From Sinimarinibacterium arenosum (GTDB lineage: Bacteria > Pseudomonadota > Gammaproteobacteria > Nevskiales > Nevskiaceae): a DNA stretch of 64,000 nucleotides. Positions 31,401 through 39,454 of the stretch are shown here, piece by piece. The notes below the pieces were generated by a model. That model worked only from the letters and a program-made list of their open reading frames with translations. It did no database searches and had not been told where the DNA came from. The DNA lies in contig NZ_SUKF01000009.1 in the NCBI RefSeq assembly GCF_005047655.1, positions 203,884 through 267,883 on the forward strand, written 5' to 3'. The number at the start of each line of letters is the position of its first letter. Positions within the stretch are counted from its first letter, which is position 1. The position numbers and the translations under genes were made by a program.

Positions 31401-31878
31401 GCTGAGCGTTCTGGGGCTTCACGGGGCGGGACGTAGTGCGGCCGTCCCGTGTCCCGCCCCGGGCCTGCGTGTACCACCGCTCGCCGCCACTACGCCTTCA
31501 GGTCGCCCGCGGCCCGCCTAGGCCCAGACGCCCTCCGCCGCACCCATCCAGACGCGCGCCGCTACACGGTCGCCGCACGCCGGTGGAGGGCTCCGCGCGC
31601 GCCGGTCAACGTGGCCTGCGGGCGGTTAGGAGTGGCGCATGGCGGCGCGTTCGCGGCCGATGCCGGCGTACGCCGGGCGCTTTCTGAGAGGGGCCTGGCG
31701 TTAGGGCGGCGTGCGGGGGGCGCGCGTGCAGGAATCCTGGGCGTGACAGAGCGCGCGGGGGGCTTGGCCGCTCTAAGTTGTTGTTTTTTGGTGGTATCGG
31801 AGAGCCGCGTGCGTACGGGTGTAAAGCCCCCAACGCGGCACCAATCTAATACTTCGGGTAACTCTGCCCAATAGGGCG
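31401..31878. other. Gene-free segment upstream of the par operon
   Basis: About 480 bp, very GC-rich on the left, with no ORF I can support; short frames here lack ribosome sites and families. It contains one perfect palindrome CCGGCGTACGCCGG (31663-31676). A ParMRC centromere would be expected here, but I see no clear set of direct repeats. The last 100 bp is more AT-rich, with a run of T. Confidence 0.4.
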
Positions 31879-32607
31879 TTACAGGTCCTGGTGAACTACC
31901 CGGGTCGCGCGGCCTACCAGAAAGAGATCTCGCCCCCCTGCCTCGATCGGGGTGGCCGTAGTCGCCACCACCCGGATGGTCTGCCTGGGGTCTGTCGTGG
32001 TGGCAAAGGCGAGCTGATGCGTACCGGGAATCTGGGCTAGAAAGGTCATCAGCGTGAGGTGCCCTACTTCTGTAGCGACAACATAGCGCTCCCCGACGCC
32101 GAACACGCCTCCGGAGGCCTGGGTCTCAACGATCGTGTCGCCATCGTTCGCACCGCCCTCGATCGCGACGTACAAACAATCCGGCCTCTTCACCCATACG
32201 CCGCGCGGGTGAATCTTCATCGCCCCACGGCTCTCGACGGCCGCGAGCAGGCGCGCGACCACTTCCGCCTGTGGACACGCGGCTACCTCGTCCAGCACAA
32301 CACGATCGCAATAGGCGCTGCTCTGCTGGGTGCCGCTGCGGGCGCGTTCCAGAAACGCGGTCTTCGCCTCCGCGCCGATCCGCTCGAGTGCATTTTCCAA
32401 AACCAACTCGGCCGTGTTCTCCGGAGTACATCCCGCTAACCCCGCCAGGACAAGCACCGCATCCTCCGACGCCGCCGGCTGCGAGCCCGTTCGCAGCCGC
32501 CGCAGCTGGGCCACCGTGAGGCGACACTCCGCCGCAACCTCCTTCACCTCCCGTCCCTGCGCCACGAGCCGTTCTATTAGCCGCGCCGCTGTTGTTGGCG
32601 ACGTCAT
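31879..32607 (-). CDS. HTH-type regulator divergent from the sigma factor
   Basis: 242 residues from ATG 32607 with GGAGGG eight bases upstream. An N-terminal helix-turn-helix (REVKEVAAECRLTVAQLRRLRTG, about 17-39) is followed by a helical part and a C-terminal beta-rich domain (LYVAIEGGANDGDTIVE, GERYVVATEVGHLTLM). The C-terminal half might be a sensor or S24-like domain, but catalytic Ser/Lys are not evident. It is transcribed away from the ECF-like gene over a 171-bp shared upstream region, the usual layout for a regulator of the neighbour. Specific targets unknown. Confidence 0.6.
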   Translation of the reverse strand: MTSPTTAARLIERLVAQGREVKEVAAECRLTVAQLRRLRTGSQPAASEDAVLVLAGLAGCTPENTAELVLENALERIGAEAKTAFLERARSGTQQSSAYCDRVVLDEVAACPQAEVVARLLAAVESRGAMKIHPRGVWVKRPDCLYVAIEGGANDGDTIVETQASGGVFGVGERYVVATEVGHLTLMTFLAQIPGTHQLAFATTTDPRQTIRVVATTATPIEAGGRDLFLVGRATRVVHQDL

Positions 32608-32778
32608 CTGTATCCCTCCACCTGGTCCACTCACCCGCTCCATAACGCTACAGCACCCCCCACTGACCCCCGGCATTGTAGGCAAGGCTGTAACAAAGCG
32701 AACCTGGCGAACATTGTTTGCTTGCGGACGTGCAAGTTTTGTTCTACGCTCGCCCCCTAAATTCTTCGGGGGAAGAAC
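32608..32778. promoter_or_regulatory. Divergent control region of HTH regulator and sigma-like gene
   Basis: Contains GCGAACCTGGCGAACATTG (about 32697-32715), with a repeated GCGAAC, a possible TTGCGG-N17-TACGCT promoter for the rightward gene (32722-32750), and a CCCCCTAAATTCTTCGGGGG dyad (32753-32772) right before the ribosome site. Confidence 0.4.
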
Positions 32779-33549
32779 ATGGGGCACGCAGCGATTTCGC
32801 GCGCGCAACTACTCCAACAGTTGCAGATGGAGCGGTATATCAACGCATTGGCGCGGGAGGCCGAGTGCTCCCCCGAGTTGATGCCGAGAGTCGTCCGGGT
32901 CCTGGACGAGCACCTTGATGGATGGGTCGCTTACTGCCTCCGCAGGTATTGGCGCCCCCAGGGGATTTCCTGGACTGACCATGTCGCGGAAAGTCGCCAA
33001 AGCCTGCACGACCTGATCACGACCACCATGCTTCGATGGCTGAGTCGCGCGGTCAGCGAGGCCCCCACAATTGAACACGACATCCTTTGCATCCGCGCCT
33101 GCAGCGTCTTCAGGACCGCCGCGCGCTGCAACATCGCCCAGCAGTATTACGGTCGCATAAGCAGCTGCGGCCACTGGGCCCTGACCCTGAACCCGAGCGG
33201 CGAGGTGCGTTTCCGCGACTCCGATCTCCGGGTCAAAGTCGACGAGAGCGCCTCGACCTGGTGCACCGTCGAGAGCCTTGAGTCCATCTCCGATCCCGCT
33301 GAGCTGCTGGTTGCTGAGGAGGATCTCTCCCAGCAGAACGAGACACTGCGCATCGTGCTCGAGCGCCTTCGCGCTGAATATAGCCGGCGCCAGGTGTCCA
33401 TCCTGATGATGTGTCTACGCGACCGAATGACGACCGACGAGATCGCCGCGGCCCTCAACGAGGACCGCCGCAACGTCGTCCGCTGCCTCGACCGGATGCG
33501 CCCTCGCGCTGCCGAGATCGCTGCAGAGCTGCACAGCCACCCCGAATAA
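32779..33549 (+). CDS. ECF-like RNA polymerase sigma factor
   Basis: 256 residues. The C-terminal part (about 190-250) reads like sigma region 4: LRIVLERLRAEYSRRQVSIL, then MTTDEIAAALNEDRRNVVRCLDRMRPRA, with a helix-turn-helix. The middle (about 75-125) fits region 2: SLHDLITTTMLRWL ... CIRACSVFRTAARCNIAQQ. It is longer than typical ECF factors (about 180) through N-terminal and linker parts. It may direct RNA polymerase to the element's repeated promoter motif, but that is inference. GGGGGAAGAAC upstream can serve as ribosome site. Confidence 0.55.
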   Translation: MGHAAISRAQLLQQLQMERYINALAREAECSPELMPRVVRVLDEHLDGWVAYCLRRYWRPQGISWTDHVAESRQSLHDLITTTMLRWLSRAVSEAPTIEHDILCIRACSVFRTAARCNIAQQYYGRISSCGHWALTLNPSGEVRFRDSDLRVKVDESASTWCTVESLESISDPAELLVAEEDLSQQNETLRIVLERLRAEYSRRQVSILMMCLRDRMTTDEIAAALNEDRRNVVRCLDRMRPRAAEIAAELHSHPE

Positions 33550-33550
33550 C

Positions 33551-33575
33551 GGCGGGCATGCACGACGTCTAAAGC
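33551..33575 (+). promoter_or_regulatory. Promoter candidate, GGCGGGC-N12-TAAAGC
   Basis: Lies between the sigma-like gene and the primase gene, with the GACGTC extension before TAAAGC; 24 bp before ATG 33599. Confidence 0.45.
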
Positions 33576-33598
33576 TCGTCTACACAGAACGAGCCCCG

Positions 33599-34915
33599 AT
33601 GTCTTTCCTGAACGATCAAGTCTTGCCGGCTCTCGACGCCGCTGACGCCGGATTGCTTTCGGCACTCAACCCGAAGAAACGCACGCGCTACTGGGTCCTC
33701 GACTGCCCCTCGTGCCAAACGGCCGGGGCCGCCTACTACTACCCCGGGCACAGCCGCTTCCAGTGCTCTCGCAAGAACAACTGCGGCCATTCCACCTCCC
33801 TGTGGGAATACGTCTTGGCGGGCCATGGCGGGAACAAGCAAGAGACCTTCAATACTTTGTGCGCCGCTGCCGGGGTTGTGCCTCCCGCCCGGGACGGTGA
33901 AGTCAGCGAGAGCCAGCGGCTATCGGCGGTTGTTCGCTCCGTCCTGAAGTCGGCGCTGATCAACAACACTTCCGCAGGCGACTATCTCGCCACCACGCGC
34001 AAGCATCCGCGCGACACCTGGGACCGCCTCGATATCGGCTATTACCCCGGCGCGAAATGGCTCGAGGCCACCCTCAAGCAGCGCGGCGTGGATCTCGCAC
34101 TCGCGCGGGAGTGGGACATCCTCCCGGACCCGAAGTACAGGGAGAGCCTGCACGCCAACCGGCTCGTTGGCTGGTGGAAACAACCCAACGGCACCCTCCG
34201 GCTCTGGAGTCGCCTGATTGGCGACCCACCGGATGGCCCTGATGCGCCCCCCAAGTACCGGTATGGCGAGGGGATGGTTCGGACCATTCCGTACGGCTTC
34301 CGGCGCCCCGGACACAACACCCTCATCTGCGTCGAGGGCCCCCTCGACCGCCACGCTCTGGAAGCCCTCGGCATTCCCGCCAACGCGACGGGCGGCAACG
34401 CGGTCATTGACGCCCAGGCCGCGTACATGGCCGCAAACGGGGTGGAGGCCTTGGTCTACTTCATTGACGCCGACAAGGCTGGAACGGACGGGGCCCTAGC
34501 TACAATCCGCAACTGCGAGCCACGCGGCATCACCTGCTTCTTCGCAACGCCGCCCGCGGGCCTCGACGTCGACGACCTCTACCAGGCCGGGGAGGGCGCC
34601 ACAATCGTGTCCCTGCTCGAAACCGCGGTCAGCTCTGGCGCTCTTCTGGCCCGAGAGATCCTTGCTGCCGGCGACGACCGAAAGTCCTTCGAGTCCGCCC
34701 GCACCTACTGGAAACTGCGCGGGACTCTGACGCCGTACAGCTGGGATGTGTTCACTCGGGTGATGCAGGCGGCCGGGCGCCCGGTCATGCCGCTGCCCTC
34801 CGAGGCGCTGCAAATGATGGCCCGCCTCCTCGAAGATGGGGTGCGCGTCGACGACGCCCAAACATTGATCCAGCGCCGCTACGGCCTTCAGATCGCAATC
34901 ACAGAGGCTCGATAA
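33599..34915 (+). CDS. DnaG-type primase (CHC2 zinc finger plus TOPRIM)
   Basis: 438 residues. Zinc-binding residues Cys36, Cys39, Cys56 and Cys62/His64 (CPSC ... FQC ... NNCGHS) form the N-terminal primer-initiation domain. The TOPRIM domain has LICVEGPLDRHALEALG (about 245) and YFIDADKAGTDGA (about 285), giving the E and DxD metal ligands. The C-terminal 90 residues are not DnaB-interacting in any evident way. The protein is shorter than chromosomal DnaG (about 580). It would prime the incoming strand or the element's own replication. The next gene starts at its stop codon. Confidence 0.8.
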   Translation: MSFLNDQVLPALDAADAGLLSALNPKKRTRYWVLDCPSCQTAGAAYYYPGHSRFQCSRKNNCGHSTSLWEYVLAGHGGNKQETFNTLCAAAGVVPPARDGEVSESQRLSAVVRSVLKSALINNTSAGDYLATTRKHPRDTWDRLDIGYYPGAKWLEATLKQRGVDLALAREWDILPDPKYRESLHANRLVGWWKQPNGTLRLWSRLIGDPPDGPDAPPKYRYGEGMVRTIPYGFRRPGHNTLICVEGPLDRHALEALGIPANATGGNAVIDAQAAYMAANGVEALVYFIDADKAGTDGALATIRNCEPRGITCFFATPPAGLDVDDLYQAGEGATIVSLLETAVSSGALLAREILAAGDDRKSFESARTYWKLRGTLTPYSWDVFTRVMQAAGRPVMPLPSEALQMMARLLEDGVRVDDAQTLIQRRYGLQIAITEAR

Positions 34916-35301
34916 TGCCAGCCCCCACACAGTCGCCCATCAGCCCGGCGCTCCGCCTCGCGAAGTTCACCCTGATTGTCCTTGTGGTCGTGGTCGTGCT
35001 TCAGCTGGTGCTGAACCCCGCTCACCGCCGTCCCTACGTCGCGTGCTGGCCCGTGTACATGGGGTGCAAGTTCTTCTCGGTGACCGTTGTCCGCCAACTA
35101 TTCCCGGGCGAACACGCCTTTGCGCTCGAAAACTTACGGCGCTGCGAACGCGCTCACGCCAGCTGTGTGTCCGTGACATCAAAGATCCCTGGCTTCCACT
35201 CAGGGGACAACGGGCTTCTGGAGCGTCTAAAGGAACAGGGAGCCGCCCTGAAGGGGCGCGCGGCCCCCACCACCGATAACAGCGGAGATGAAGATGAGTG
35301 A
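34915..35301 (+). CDS. Small membrane protein after the primase
   Basis: 128 residues with one strong TM helix near the N-terminus (FTLIVLVVVVVLQLVL) and a soluble, partly charged C-terminus with an acidic end (NSGDEDE). Start overlaps the primase stop. Function unknown. Confidence 0.55.
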   Translation: MPAPTQSPISPALRLAKFTLIVLVVVVVLQLVLNPAHRRPYVACWPVYMGCKFFSVTVVRQLFPGEHAFALENLRRCERAHASCVSVTSKIPGFHSGDNGLLERLKEQGAALKGRAAPTTDNSGDEDE

Positions 35302-35881
35302 GTTTCAACAGAACCGGACCACCCCCGCCGCTACGGCTGCGATCTCGAGCAAGGATGAGACAACAATCATTATCGGGAGCCCAATTACCGGCGTTCTGGC
35401 CCACAAACTGAAAGCCCTGGATCGTTGGATGGTGGCACAGGACCGCGCGTTCCAGCGGGGCGAGCTTGGGCTTGAGGAGCATCAGCAGCTGCAGCGCTCC
35501 GCCATGGGGGTCTCGACCTCGATTGACGACATGATCCGGACCTTGAAGAAGGTCCCGTCCATCGCCAAGGTCGCCCACGCCAGCTTCCGGCCTCGCACGC
35601 GCCCCGCCCATGCGGGACAACGCCCGAAGGGTCCGGGCGCTCCTCCTCGTGGCGCATCCTCGCAATCTGCGCACCGGACCCCTCCCGAACGGCCCAATGG
35701 CGGAACCGCCCCGACGGTAGCGACCCCGACCGCCGCTCCGGAGGCGCCCTCGCCCGCGGTCGCAGTGGCTGCTCCTCGAAAGGCATCACCCAAGCCACGC
35801 CCTGCCGCTACTCCTGGTGATGCTGCACCGGAGACCATCGCGGTGGCGGAGAACCTGAAGCCCGACACAACGGCCTTGTGA
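35294..35881 (+). CDS. Hypothetical protein with disordered tail
   Basis: 195 residues from ATG 35294 (GGAG six bases upstream); the frame also offers ATG 35288. A helical N-terminal 95 residues (LKALDRWMVAQDRAFQRGELGLEEHQQLQRS) is followed by a Pro/Ala/Lys-rich tail. Overlaps the previous gene by 8 bp. Not recognised. Confidence 0.55.
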   Translation: MSEFQQNRTTPAATAAISSKDETTIIIGSPITGVLAHKLKALDRWMVAQDRAFQRGELGLEEHQQLQRSAMGVSTSIDDMIRTLKKVPSIAKVAHASFRPRTRPAHAGQRPKGPGAPPRGASSQSAHRTPPERPNGGTAPTVATPTAAPEAPSPAVAVAAPRKASPKPRPAATPGDAAPETIAVAENLKPDTTAL

Positions 35882-35892
35882 TCTCGCGTGGG

Positions 35893-35979
35893 GGATCTGA
35901 CCCCCATCCCTCCCGTACGCTCTCGCTTCGCTCGCCCCATGTAATGGGGACGCTTCCGTACGGGATGGGGGTCAGATCC
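35893..35979. repeat. MITE-like inverted repeat
   Basis: Left arm GGATCTGACCCCCATCCC (35893-35910) and right arm GGGATGGGGGTCAGATCC (35962-35979) are perfect complements, with about 50 bp between; GTACG is also repeated inverted on the inner side. GGGGTCAGATCC-type ends are common in dispersed non-autonomous repeats of proteobacteria. It could also end transcription of the primase operon. Confidence 0.55.
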
Positions 35980-36297
35980 TGACAATGCTTCACTTGCGCG
36001 TGCCGATCCGACCGGTGACTTCACATCTGGCCCCACACGTCTTTCCTCACATTTCTCACTGTTCCCGGTTGCGTTCCTACAGCGGTTTTCCGAGGAGACA
36101 GGTCACGGTCGGCCGGGCGCCGCTGGACCGGCCAACATCCGGCGCCTTGCTCGGGCGGTGCCGGGTTTCCGCCCCCTGCGGGGGCTTCCGCGCCTTCGGC
36201 GCATGCAGTGCATATCGCGACGTCGCGGTGTGACTTTGATCGCCATCGCGCGTCACGCTCCGACTGGCGACGGTCCGGCGCGTCTCGCGTGGCATTG
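35980..36297. other. Gene-free segment between replication and small-gene blocks
   Basis: No supported gene. Short frames on both strands lack ribosome sites. The segment separates the last region-3 gene from the first CGGGGCG-N12-TAGGGT promoter. Confidence 0.4.
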
Positions 36298-36322
36298 CGG
36301 GGGACGCTGCCGTCGGTAGGGT
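36298..36322 (+). promoter_or_regulatory. Element promoter motif, CGGGGGA-N12-TAGGGT
   Basis: First copy of the region-4 motif, 28 bp before ATG 36350. Confidence 0.55.
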
Positions 36323-36349
36323 GGGCCTGTACCTCGCACCGAGCCTCAA

Positions 36350-36781
36350 ATGTCCCGGAAATCCGTCCAGCCGCTTCGCCTCGTGATCGCACTGTCGGGC
36401 GGTGTCGTCCATGCGGTTGGTTATGACCAAGCCGGCGCCCCGGTGGCGCTTGAAGTCCAGGTGATCGACTACGACGCGCCCGCGGGTGGAGTCCCGATCG
36501 CGATCCCCCAGACCGATGGCGAGGACATTCCCGCGATTACCTACGCGGTGCAGGCGCAGTGGCTACCGGAGCAGGTCCCCGAGACGATGCGGCGCGCTCA
36601 GGAGGCTACCGCCGCTCAGCAAGCCGCAGATGACGCGGCGCGCGCGCAGTACGTCGCGACCCTCGCAGCACCCGTCGCACACATTGCTGCGGCGGCCGAT
36701 GCGCTCCCGCCGGAGTGGATGGACTGGAGCGGCCCGCTGGAGTCGGACTTCGACGACGCATGGATTCGCGAGGCGGCGTAG
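36350..36781 (+). CDS. Hypothetical protein
   Basis: 143 residues. N-terminal beta-strands (LRLVIALSGGVVHAVGYD, ALEVQVIDYD) suggest a small beta domain; the middle is an Ala-rich helix (RAQEATAAQQAADDAARAQY); the C-terminus is acidic (DWSGPLESDFDDAW). Own upstream motif. Not recognised. Confidence 0.6.
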   Translation: MSRKSVQPLRLVIALSGGVVHAVGYDQAGAPVALEVQVIDYDAPAGGVPIAIPQTDGEDIPAITYAVQAQWLPEQVPETMRRAQEATAAQQAADDAARAQYVATLAAPVAHIAAAADALPPEWMDWSGPLESDFDDAWIREAA

Positions 36782-36793
36782 CACCCCAAGTCG

Positions 36794-36819
36794 TGGGGCG
36801 CATATCCGCTGCATAGGGT
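36794..36819 (+). promoter_or_regulatory. Element promoter motif, TGGGGCG-N13-TAGGGT
   Basis: Precedes the 36856 gene by 36 bp; spacer is 13 nt. Confidence 0.55.
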
Positions 36820-36855
36820 GGTTACAGGCCCACCCAATCGGATGTTTGACACCCC

Positions 36856-37320
36856 ATGGAATACGCGATGACGAAGGCGGAAGCGGCAGCCCGCACAGCG
36901 TTTGACCCTGCCTCCGAGCAAGTAGCACGCTGCATGGTTGAGGTTGATCTGGCACTCGACCGCACCCGGCGCAGTGTTCGGCGCGCGTTGGGCGCGCTGC
37001 TTTGGTCCCCGGTGGAGATTGAATTGTTCCGTCGCCTGTCGGCCCCCAATGGGCGGCTGGTGGTGTACGTCAACGGGCGCCCCGAATCGAGCTTTGAGCC
37101 GGAGTTTGTCCTTGATCCGCAGGGACGCTCGCGCGGCGAGACGGCGCCCATCATCGCCGCGTTTGGCGGTGGGGTAGGCGGCGAGTCCCGCCTGCGCGAG
37201 TTCTATCGCCTTGCGCGCACCTATGAGGCGATCGGTGGATTGGTCGTCGGCGGTAGTCCGTGCCGTCTATTCCCACAGGTCTTTGTCACTCGTGAGTGCG
37301 GGGCTCTCGAAGCGGCATAG
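36856..37320 (+). CDS. Hypothetical protein
   Basis: 154 residues (ATG 36856; ATG 36868 also possible). Helical N-terminus with ARCMVEVDLALDRTRRSVRRAL, then LVVYVNGRPESSFEPEFV. No family recognised. Its stop codon TAG (37318-37320) is the first half of the TAGGGT box that drives the ribonucleotide reductase gene. Confidence 0.6.
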   Translation: MEYAMTKAEAAARTAFDPASEQVARCMVEVDLALDRTRRSVRRALGALLWSPVEIELFRRLSAPNGRLVVYVNGRPESSFEPEFVLDPQGRSRGETAPIIAAFGGGVGGESRLREFYRLARTYEAIGGLVVGGSPCRLFPQVFVTRECGALEAA

Positions 37321-37323
37321 GGT
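37299..37323 (+). promoter_or_regulatory. Element promoter motif, CGGGGCT-N12-TAGGGT
   Basis: Lies inside the 3' end of the 36856 gene; TAG of the box is that gene's stop. It is followed by TAGTCACAT, a near match to the TAGTCACTT site. Confidence 0.55.
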
Positions 37324-37357
37324 AGTCACATACCACGCAATTCCACGGAGCAGAACG

Positions 37358-39433
37358 ATGAAGCAGCGCCCTTCGACCCGCCTGGCTGATCTGATCCCGA
37401 TGCAGGAGGCATCGGACCTGATCGCCAAAACGAAGTATTACGTTGGCAAAGAGTCCAGCGTCGCTGACCTGCGCAAGCGCGTCGCCGCCGCGCTGGCCGC
37501 ACCGGAGTCTGATCCTGACGCCCATTTAGCCTCCTTCGAGTGGGCGCTCCAGTACGCTTTCCCCGGTGGGCGTGTGATGGCCAACGCAGGTGCCGGGGCG
37601 TTTCGCCCTGCGACCTCTACGATCAACTGCACGGTGTCGCAAACCATCCGCGATTCGATGGGCGGCATCATGGAGGCACTGTCGCACGCCGCTATTACCC
37701 TCAAAGGGGGCTCGGGTATCGGGTATGACTTTACGACGATCCGACCGCGTGGCGCTCGTGTAGCCGGTGCCGGTGCGAGCACGAGCGGCATCCTGCCGTT
37801 CATGGACATGTTCGATGCCATGTGCAAAACGGTGTCGAGTGCCGGTGGCCGCCGTGGCGCTCAGATGGGCGTGCTGGAAGTGTCACATCCCGACATTGAG
37901 GACTTCATCAAGGCCAAGCGCGAGAATGGCCGGCTACGGGCGTTCAATCTCTCGGTCAATGTCACCCGCGCATTCATCGACGCTGCCAACGCGGGCGACG
38001 ACTGGCCGCTGGTGTTCCCGTTGCTTCCGGGCGAGTCGGAATCCGACATCGTGTGGCGCGACTGGCCGGTCATTGAGCCTGAGTATCGTGTAAACGCGCT
38101 GGGCGAGGTGGCGTGCCGGGTTTACCGTCGCGTGTCGGCTCGTGATCTGCGCAACCTGATTGAAGGCTCGACCTACGAGTTCAGCGACCCCGGCTATCTG
38201 CTGTTGGACGAAGCGAACCGCATGAACCCGCTGTGGTTCGCGGAAAACCTTCGCGCGACCAATCCCTGCGCCGAACAGTTTCTCCCCCCTGAGGGCAGCT
38301 GCTTGCTGGGGTCCGTTAACCTTGCGGCTCTGGTCCAGAACCCGTTCACCCCCGAAGCGCGCTTCGATTACGAAACGTTCGCGAAAGTCGTTTTCATTTT
38401 CGCCCGCATGCTGGACAACGTCGTCGAAATCAACGGGCTGCCGCTTGAAGGCCAGCGCCGTGAGATTCAGAGCAAGCGTCGGCATGGCATGGGGTATCTG
38501 GGCTTGGGGTCGGCGCTGACGATGATGGGCATCCGCTACGGCTCCCCCGAGTCTGTGGCGTTCACGAATGACGTCACCCGCGAGCTGGCACTCAACAACT
38601 GGCGCGCTGGGCTGGCGCTGGCCAAGGAAAAGGGTGCGGCTCCGATCCTGACGGAGAACTTCGTCATTACCCCGAAGATGCTGCGCCAACGTCCCGAGCT
38701 GGCTGCGGACGGCTACAAGGCCGGCGACACCTTGCCGGGCCGCGTGTTGCATGCGAAGTATTCCGTATACATGCAGCAGATCGCGCAGGCTGACCCTGAG
38801 CTGGTCGCAGAGCTTGCAGAGCACGGCTCTCGCTTCACCCATGCGACGTCGATCGCTCCGACCGGCACCATGGCCGCATCGGTGGGCAACAACGCGAGCA
38901 ACGGCATCGAGCCGAGCTTCGCGCACTCCTACATCCGCAACATGATCGTCGAGGGCGAAAAGACCAAGCGGGCGATTCGCATGGAGTCTTACGAGCTGTT
39001 GGCCTATCGCAAGCTGGTCGACGCAAACGTCGACCCCGACAACCTGCCGGAGCTGTTCGAAGCGTCTGCGAAGAACGTTACGCCGGCAGAGCACATCGCG
39101 GTGCAGGCGGCAGCGCAGCGGTGGATTGATAGCGCGATCAGCAAGACCACCAACTGCGACACCGACATGCCGTTCGCGGAGTTCCAGGGTCTCTATCAGC
39201 TGGCGATTGACAGCGGCCTCAAAGGTTGCACCACGTTCCGCTTCAATCCCGAGGTCCACATGGGCGTGCTGGTGGAAAAGAAAGATCTGGACGCGACGGT
39301 GATCGAATTCAAGCTGGATGACGGCAGCACCATTCGTGGGGCGGCCTCGCAGAAAGTACGGTACGACAACGCCGAAACAACCATCGGCAATCTGTATGAA
39401 GCCCTCAAGGAAGGGCAGTACGGCAAGCACTAA
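37358..39433 (+). CDS. nrdJa: Class II (adenosylcobalamin) ribonucleotide reductase catalytic subunit NrdJa
   Basis: 691 residues from ATG 37358 (CGGAG upstream). It reduces ribonucleotides to deoxyribonucleotides. Landmarks: STINCTVS (first active-site Cys, about residue 90), GGSGIGYDF, SSAGGRRGAQMGVLEV, NPCAEQ (about 302-307, with the radical-bearing Cys and catalytic Glu), MGYLGLGSALTMMGI, APTGTMAA and GCTTFRFNP. There is no N-terminal ATP cone. It stops without the C-terminal Cys pair that recycles the enzyme; that part is on the next gene. Its carriage by the element would raise dNTP supply for replication in the new host. Confidence 0.9.
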   Translation: MKQRPSTRLADLIPMQEASDLIAKTKYYVGKESSVADLRKRVAAALAAPESDPDAHLASFEWALQYAFPGGRVMANAGAGAFRPATSTINCTVSQTIRDSMGGIMEALSHAAITLKGGSGIGYDFTTIRPRGARVAGAGASTSGILPFMDMFDAMCKTVSSAGGRRGAQMGVLEVSHPDIEDFIKAKRENGRLRAFNLSVNVTRAFIDAANAGDDWPLVFPLLPGESESDIVWRDWPVIEPEYRVNALGEVACRVYRRVSARDLRNLIEGSTYEFSDPGYLLLDEANRMNPLWFAENLRATNPCAEQFLPPEGSCLLGSVNLAALVQNPFTPEARFDYETFAKVVFIFARMLDNVVEINGLPLEGQRREIQSKRRHGMGYLGLGSALTMMGIRYGSPESVAFTNDVTRELALNNWRAGLALAKEKGAAPILTENFVITPKMLRQRPELAADGYKAGDTLPGRVLHAKYSVYMQQIAQADPELVAELAEHGSRFTHATSIAPTGTMAASVGNNASNGIEPSFAHSYIRNMIVEGEKTKRAIRMESYELLAYRKLVDANVDPDNLPELFEASAKNVTPAEHIAVQAAAQRWIDSAISKTTNCDTDMPFAEFQGLYQLAIDSGLKGCTTFRFNPEVHMGVLVEKKDLDATVIEFKLDDGSTIRGAASQKVRYDNAETTIGNLYEALKEGQYGKH

Positions 39434-39454
39434 GGCACGTAAGCGAGGCTGACC

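Noticed and set aside
31449..31874. Plus-strand frame of 141 codons in the gene-free segment
   Set aside because: Arg/Pro-rich, no ribosome site, no family, and another frame overlaps it on the opposite strand.
36077..36430. Minus-strand frame of 117 codons before the first array gene
   Set aside because: Overlaps the promoter motif and the 36350 gene, with no ribosome site or recognisable domain.
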